Below, piece by piece: positions 43,598-45,855 of a stretch of 45,855 nt of DNA (positions are counted from its first letter, which is position 1; every line of letters begins with the position of its first letter). The DNA is from Bacteroidota bacterium (GTDB lineage: Bacteria > Bacteroidota > Bacteroidia > Chitinophagales > Chitinophagaceae), in assembly GCA_947460595.1 (NCBI GenBank), contig CANHGS010000026.1, forward strand, positions 1-45,855, read 5' to 3'. The notes beneath the pieces are model-generated. The model did not search any database, was not told the DNA's origin, and was given only the letters and a program-made list of their open reading frames with translations. The translations under genes were made by a program, and so were the position numbers.

Positions 43598-44479
43598 CTA
43601 TTTGGCCAAAAAAGCTTTTACTTTTTCATGAACGCCTTGGCTCAAAGCAACAACAGGTAAACGCAAATGATTGCCAATTAAACCTTGTTCATACATAAAG
43701 GCTTTTACACCAGCTGGATTGTTTTCTGTGAACATGAGGTCATAAGCATCCATCAATGGATCGTTGATGGTTTTAGCAGAAGCAAAATCTCCAATTAGGC
43801 AATTCCTTACCATATCAGAAAAAGCCCTAGGATAAGCATTAGCAGCAACACTGATTACACCATCCATACCACAAGCTAGTTGAGGAAGCGCTAAAGCATC
43901 GTCACCACTTACTACTAGAAAATCTGCAGGCTTATCCCTTAAAATGGTCATACATTGGGCCATATCGCCACCGGCTTCTTTAATACCTCCAATATTGGGT
44001 ACTTCATGGGCCAGTTTTAAAGTGGTTGCTGCAGACATATTACGGCCTGTTCTTCCTGGAACATTATACAAGATCACTGGTTTGGGAGAAGCTTCTGCAA
44101 TGGCTTTATAATGATAATACAAGCCCTCCTGTGAAGGTTTGTTATAATAGGGCGATGCACTTAAAACAGCCGCCGCTTTGTCCAATGGAAATTTTTGTAA
44201 GTCTTGAATGAGTTCATGGGTATTATTACCCCCAATACCAACAACCACTGGTACCCTAGAAGCCACTTTATCAAATGTAAAATTAACAATGTCTAACTTT
44301 TCCTGTTTGTCTAAAACAGGGGTTTCACCGGTAGTACCCAGTGTTACCAAGTATTCTACTTTTCCCTCAATCAAATGGTCAATCACTTTTCCCAATGCAT
44401 CAAAATCAATTTCAAAATTGGATTTGAATGGAGTAATCACTGCTACTCCGGTACCGCGTAAAATGTTCTTTAAAGACAT
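43598..44479 (-). CDS. dapA: 4-hydroxy-tetrahydrodipicolinate synthase
   Basis: A 293-residue class I aldolase for the first step of the lysine/diaminopimelate branch, condensing pyruvate with aspartate semialdehyde. The substrate loop LGTTGETPVL, SASPYYNKPSQEGLYYHY, the catalytic Tyr in ILYNVPGRTGRN, and the Schiff-base Lys in IGGIKEAGGD (about 165) are present. The ATG at 44479 (MSLKNILRGTGVAV) is used; a TTG two codons upstream is less likely. It lies 31 bp after accA on the same strand. Confidence 0.93.
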   Translation of the reverse strand: MSLKNILRGTGVAVITPFKSNFEIDFDALGKVIDHLIEGKVEYLVTLGTTGETPVLDKQEKLDIVNFTFDKVASRVPVVVGIGGNNTHELIQDLQKFPLDKAAAVLSASPYYNKPSQEGLYYHYKAIAEASPKPVILYNVPGRTGRNMSAATTLKLAHEVPNIGGIKEAGGDMAQCMTILRDKPADFLVVSGDDALALPQLACGMDGVISVAANAYPRAFSDMVRNCLIGDFASAKTINDPLMDAYDLMFTENNPAGVKAFMYEQGLIGNHLRLPVVALSQGVHEKVKAFLAK

Positions 44480-44510
44480 GCTCAATGCTAGTTTGAATAT
44501 TGTATTTGAT

Positions 44511-45518
44511 TTAGTTTTCTATGATCTCATTGGAAGCCGCAGCAGGAATGTCTTCCCAGAAGCCCATTTGACCGTATTTTTCAATTCTTTCATTCACCCT
44601 TTGTAATGGGTCTTTGTGTTTAACTTCTTCCAACGCTCTAATAATGTAGGTTTTCAGAATTTCAGCTGCTCCAGCATAATCCCAATGGGCACCCCCATCT
44701 GGTTCGTGTACAATTTCATCTACCAATCCAAAACCTTTCATATCAGTTGGGGTGAGTTTTAATTGTTCAGCCGCAGTTTCTTTTTTGTCCCAACTACGCC
44801 ATAAGATGGAGCTACAACTTTCTGGAGAAATCACCGTATACCAAGTATTTTCCATCATCAAGGTCTTATCTCCCACGCCAATTCCCAATGCACCCCCACT
44901 AGCACCTTCACCAATGATGACAATGACAATGGGCACTTTTAAACGAATCATTTCATAGATATTCCTAGCAATGGCTTCGCCCTGACCACGTTCTTCTGCT
45001 TCCAAACCAGGGAATGCACCTGGGGTATCAATTAAACAAATGACAGGCTTATTGAATTTTTCAGCCAAACGCATCAAACGCAATGCTTTTCTATATCCTT
45101 CTGGATTGGCCATACCAAAATTGCGTAATTGGCGCATTTTGGTATTGCTTCCTTTCTGCTGACCAATCACCATCACGGTTTGTCCATTCAGGTCTGCAAA
45201 GCCACCTACCATGGCTTTATCATCCTTTACATTTCTATCTCCGTGCAATTCCACAAAATTGGTGGTCATGTTCTGGATATACTTCATGGTATAAGGCCTA
45301 TCTGGATGCCTACTCAATTGAACGCGCTGCCATGGTGTTAAAGAAGCGGTAATTTCTTTGCGCTTTTCAATAATAGAAGCTTCTAGCTGCTCAATAGTAG
45401 CACTATAATCTATCTTAGTATTCTTCTCTGCCAATTTCTTGGTGTCATCAATTTGCTCGTATAATTCCTTGATGGGTTTCTCAAAATCAAGGAATTGTCT
45501 ATTCGGGTATTGAGGCAT
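44511..45518 (-). CDS. accA: Acetyl-CoA carboxylase carboxyltransferase subunit alpha
   Basis: A 335-residue subunit that, with AccD, transfers CO2 from biotin to acetyl-CoA in fatty acid synthesis. It has the N-terminal [16 protein letters not shown] coiled region, the [12 protein letters not shown] segment, and the crotonase-like core: [40 protein letters not shown] and [15 protein letters not shown]. It starts 127 bp from the tRNA and is divergent from it. Confidence 0.95.
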   Translation of the reverse strand: MPQYPNRQFLDFEKPIKELYEQIDDTKKLAEKNTKIDYSATIEQLEASIIEKRKEITASLTPWQRVQLSRHPDRPYTMKYIQNMTTNFVELHGDRNVKDDKAMVGGFADLNGQTVMVIGQQKGSNTKMRQLRNFGMANPEGYRKALRLMRLAEKFNKPVICLIDTPGAFPGLEAEERGQGEAIARNIYEMIRLKVPIVIVIIGEGASGGALGIGVGDKTLMMENTWYTVISPESCSSILWRSWDKKETAAEQLKLTPTDMKGFGLVDEIVHEPDGGAHWDYAGAAEILKTYIIRALEEVKHKDPLQRVNERIEKYGQMGFWEDIPAAASNEIIEN

Positions 45519-45569
45519 AATGTTGAATTCAGGTGGTAAAAATAAGGTTTGAATTTTTTTTTGAAAAGA

Positions 45570-45602
45570 TTTGTTTGTAAAACCTGTTTCCCCTTATCTT
45601 TG
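45570..45602 (+). promoter_or_regulatory. tRNA-Asp promoter
   Basis: TTTG at 45570-45573, a 21-bp spacer and TATCTTTG at 45595-45602, a full match to TAnnTTTG. The tRNA 5' end is about 42 bp downstream, leaving a short leader for RNase P. Confidence 0.65.
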
Positions 45603-45644
45603 CAATCCGAAAAATAACCCCCTAGTGGTCAATTTTGAGGAAAC

Positions 45645-45718
45645 GGATCGGTAGTTCAGTTGGTTAGAATGCCGCCCTGTCACGGCGGAGGTCGCGGGTT
45701 CGAGTCCCGTCCGGTCCG
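45645..45718 (+). tRNA. tRNA-Asp (anticodon GTC)
   Basis: A full cloverleaf of 74 nt. The acceptor GGATCGG pairs with CCGGTCC. The D-arm is GTTCAGTTGGTTAGAAT, the anticodon stem is CCGCC/GGCGG with loop CTGTCAC (anticodon GTC), and the T-loop is TTCGAGT. CCA is not fully encoded: GCA follows the acceptor. Confidence 0.95.
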
Positions 45719-45731
45719 CAGAAATGAACAT

Positions 45732-45758
45732 AACCCATTGATTTTCAATGGGTTTTTT
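45732..45758 (+). terminator. Terminator downstream of tRNA-Asp
   Basis: AACCCATTGA (45732-45741) pairs with TCAATGGGTT (45745-45754) around TTT, and the T-run continues to 45758. In 45759-45855, up to the window edge, no gene or strong structure is seen. Confidence 0.85.
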
Positions 45759-45855
45759 CATGTCTATACCTCCGTTACACTGTGGTTACACACTTTTTTC
45801 CCTGTTTTTGGTCAATTTGAGAGTAAATAATCAATTTAACAACACTCCATACTCA

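Noticed and set aside
1..45855. CRISPR array, prophage or large defence island
   Set aside because: No spaced direct repeats of 24-40 bp and no cas, phage structural or defence genes were seen; apart from the IS the content is ordinary chromosomal.

Overview
The window looks like a chromosomal stretch from a Bacteroidota bacterium, most likely of the Chitinophagaceae type. Four things support this. The DNA is AT-rich and coding-dense. Start codons lack clear Shine-Dalgarno sequences. Several promoters fit the Bacteroidota form TTTG-N20/21-TAnnTTTG. The gene content includes an outer-membrane beta-barrel TonB-type receptor, a DUF4369/TlpA thioredoxin, a DUF3472 protein, and HisIE and HisB fusions. 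The family assignment is inference; no rRNA is present to settle it.

Layout. 1-1610: a terminator, then a decayed IS3-family element (94-1455) with 25-bp imperfect terminal repeats and a 4-bp target duplication, flanked by inverted copies of a short TGAAGAG-type repeat. 1611-12211: housekeeping and redox genes: pcm, a phosphohexomutase, a PyrR-like phosphoribosyltransferase, an HdrC-like membrane iron-sulfur protein and an HdrB-like partner separated by an inverted LysE-type exporter, a conserved hypothetical, a beta-barrel receptor, an Spx/ArsC-like protein and a TlpA-like thioredoxin. 12214-21377 (minus): one tightly packed run trpE-trpG-trpD-trpC-trpF-trpB-trpA-hisH-hisA-hisF-hisIE. 21774-22214 (plus): a DUF2147 protein. 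22215-28492 (minus): hisG-hisD-hisC, a secreted sorbosone-dehydrogenase-like protein, a cytochrome c, and hisB. 28785-33769: a GH16 glucanase, an S9 peptidase, a DUF296 lipoprotein and a lactonase-family propeller. 33844-45518: a receiver-only response regulator, a DUF3472-FKBP fusion, a tetR-MFP-MFS-TolC efflux operon with a visible operator, a SET-domain protein, mgtE, an alpha/beta hydrolase, dapA and accA. 45645-45718: tRNA-Asp(GTC) with its promoter and terminator.

The most interesting content lies in two short leader regions whose peptides are too small for ordinary gene calling. Upstream of trpE is a 19-codon ORF, MNQVTNKYWWWHTNSIRGL, followed by an intrinsic terminator. Upstream of hisG is a 16-codon ORF, MKQITHIHHHHSLPKR, also followed by a terminator, with a duplicated GGTAGGCT segment that could form a competing antiterminator. 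Both look like ribosome-mediated attenuators. Both leader ATGs lie exactly 7 nt after the -7 promoter element, so their mRNAs should be nearly leaderless. Every step of histidine and tryptophan synthesis from PRPP and chorismate is encoded here. However, hisHAF-IE sit at the end of the trp run, so half the histidine pathway appears to be under the tryptophan attenuator.
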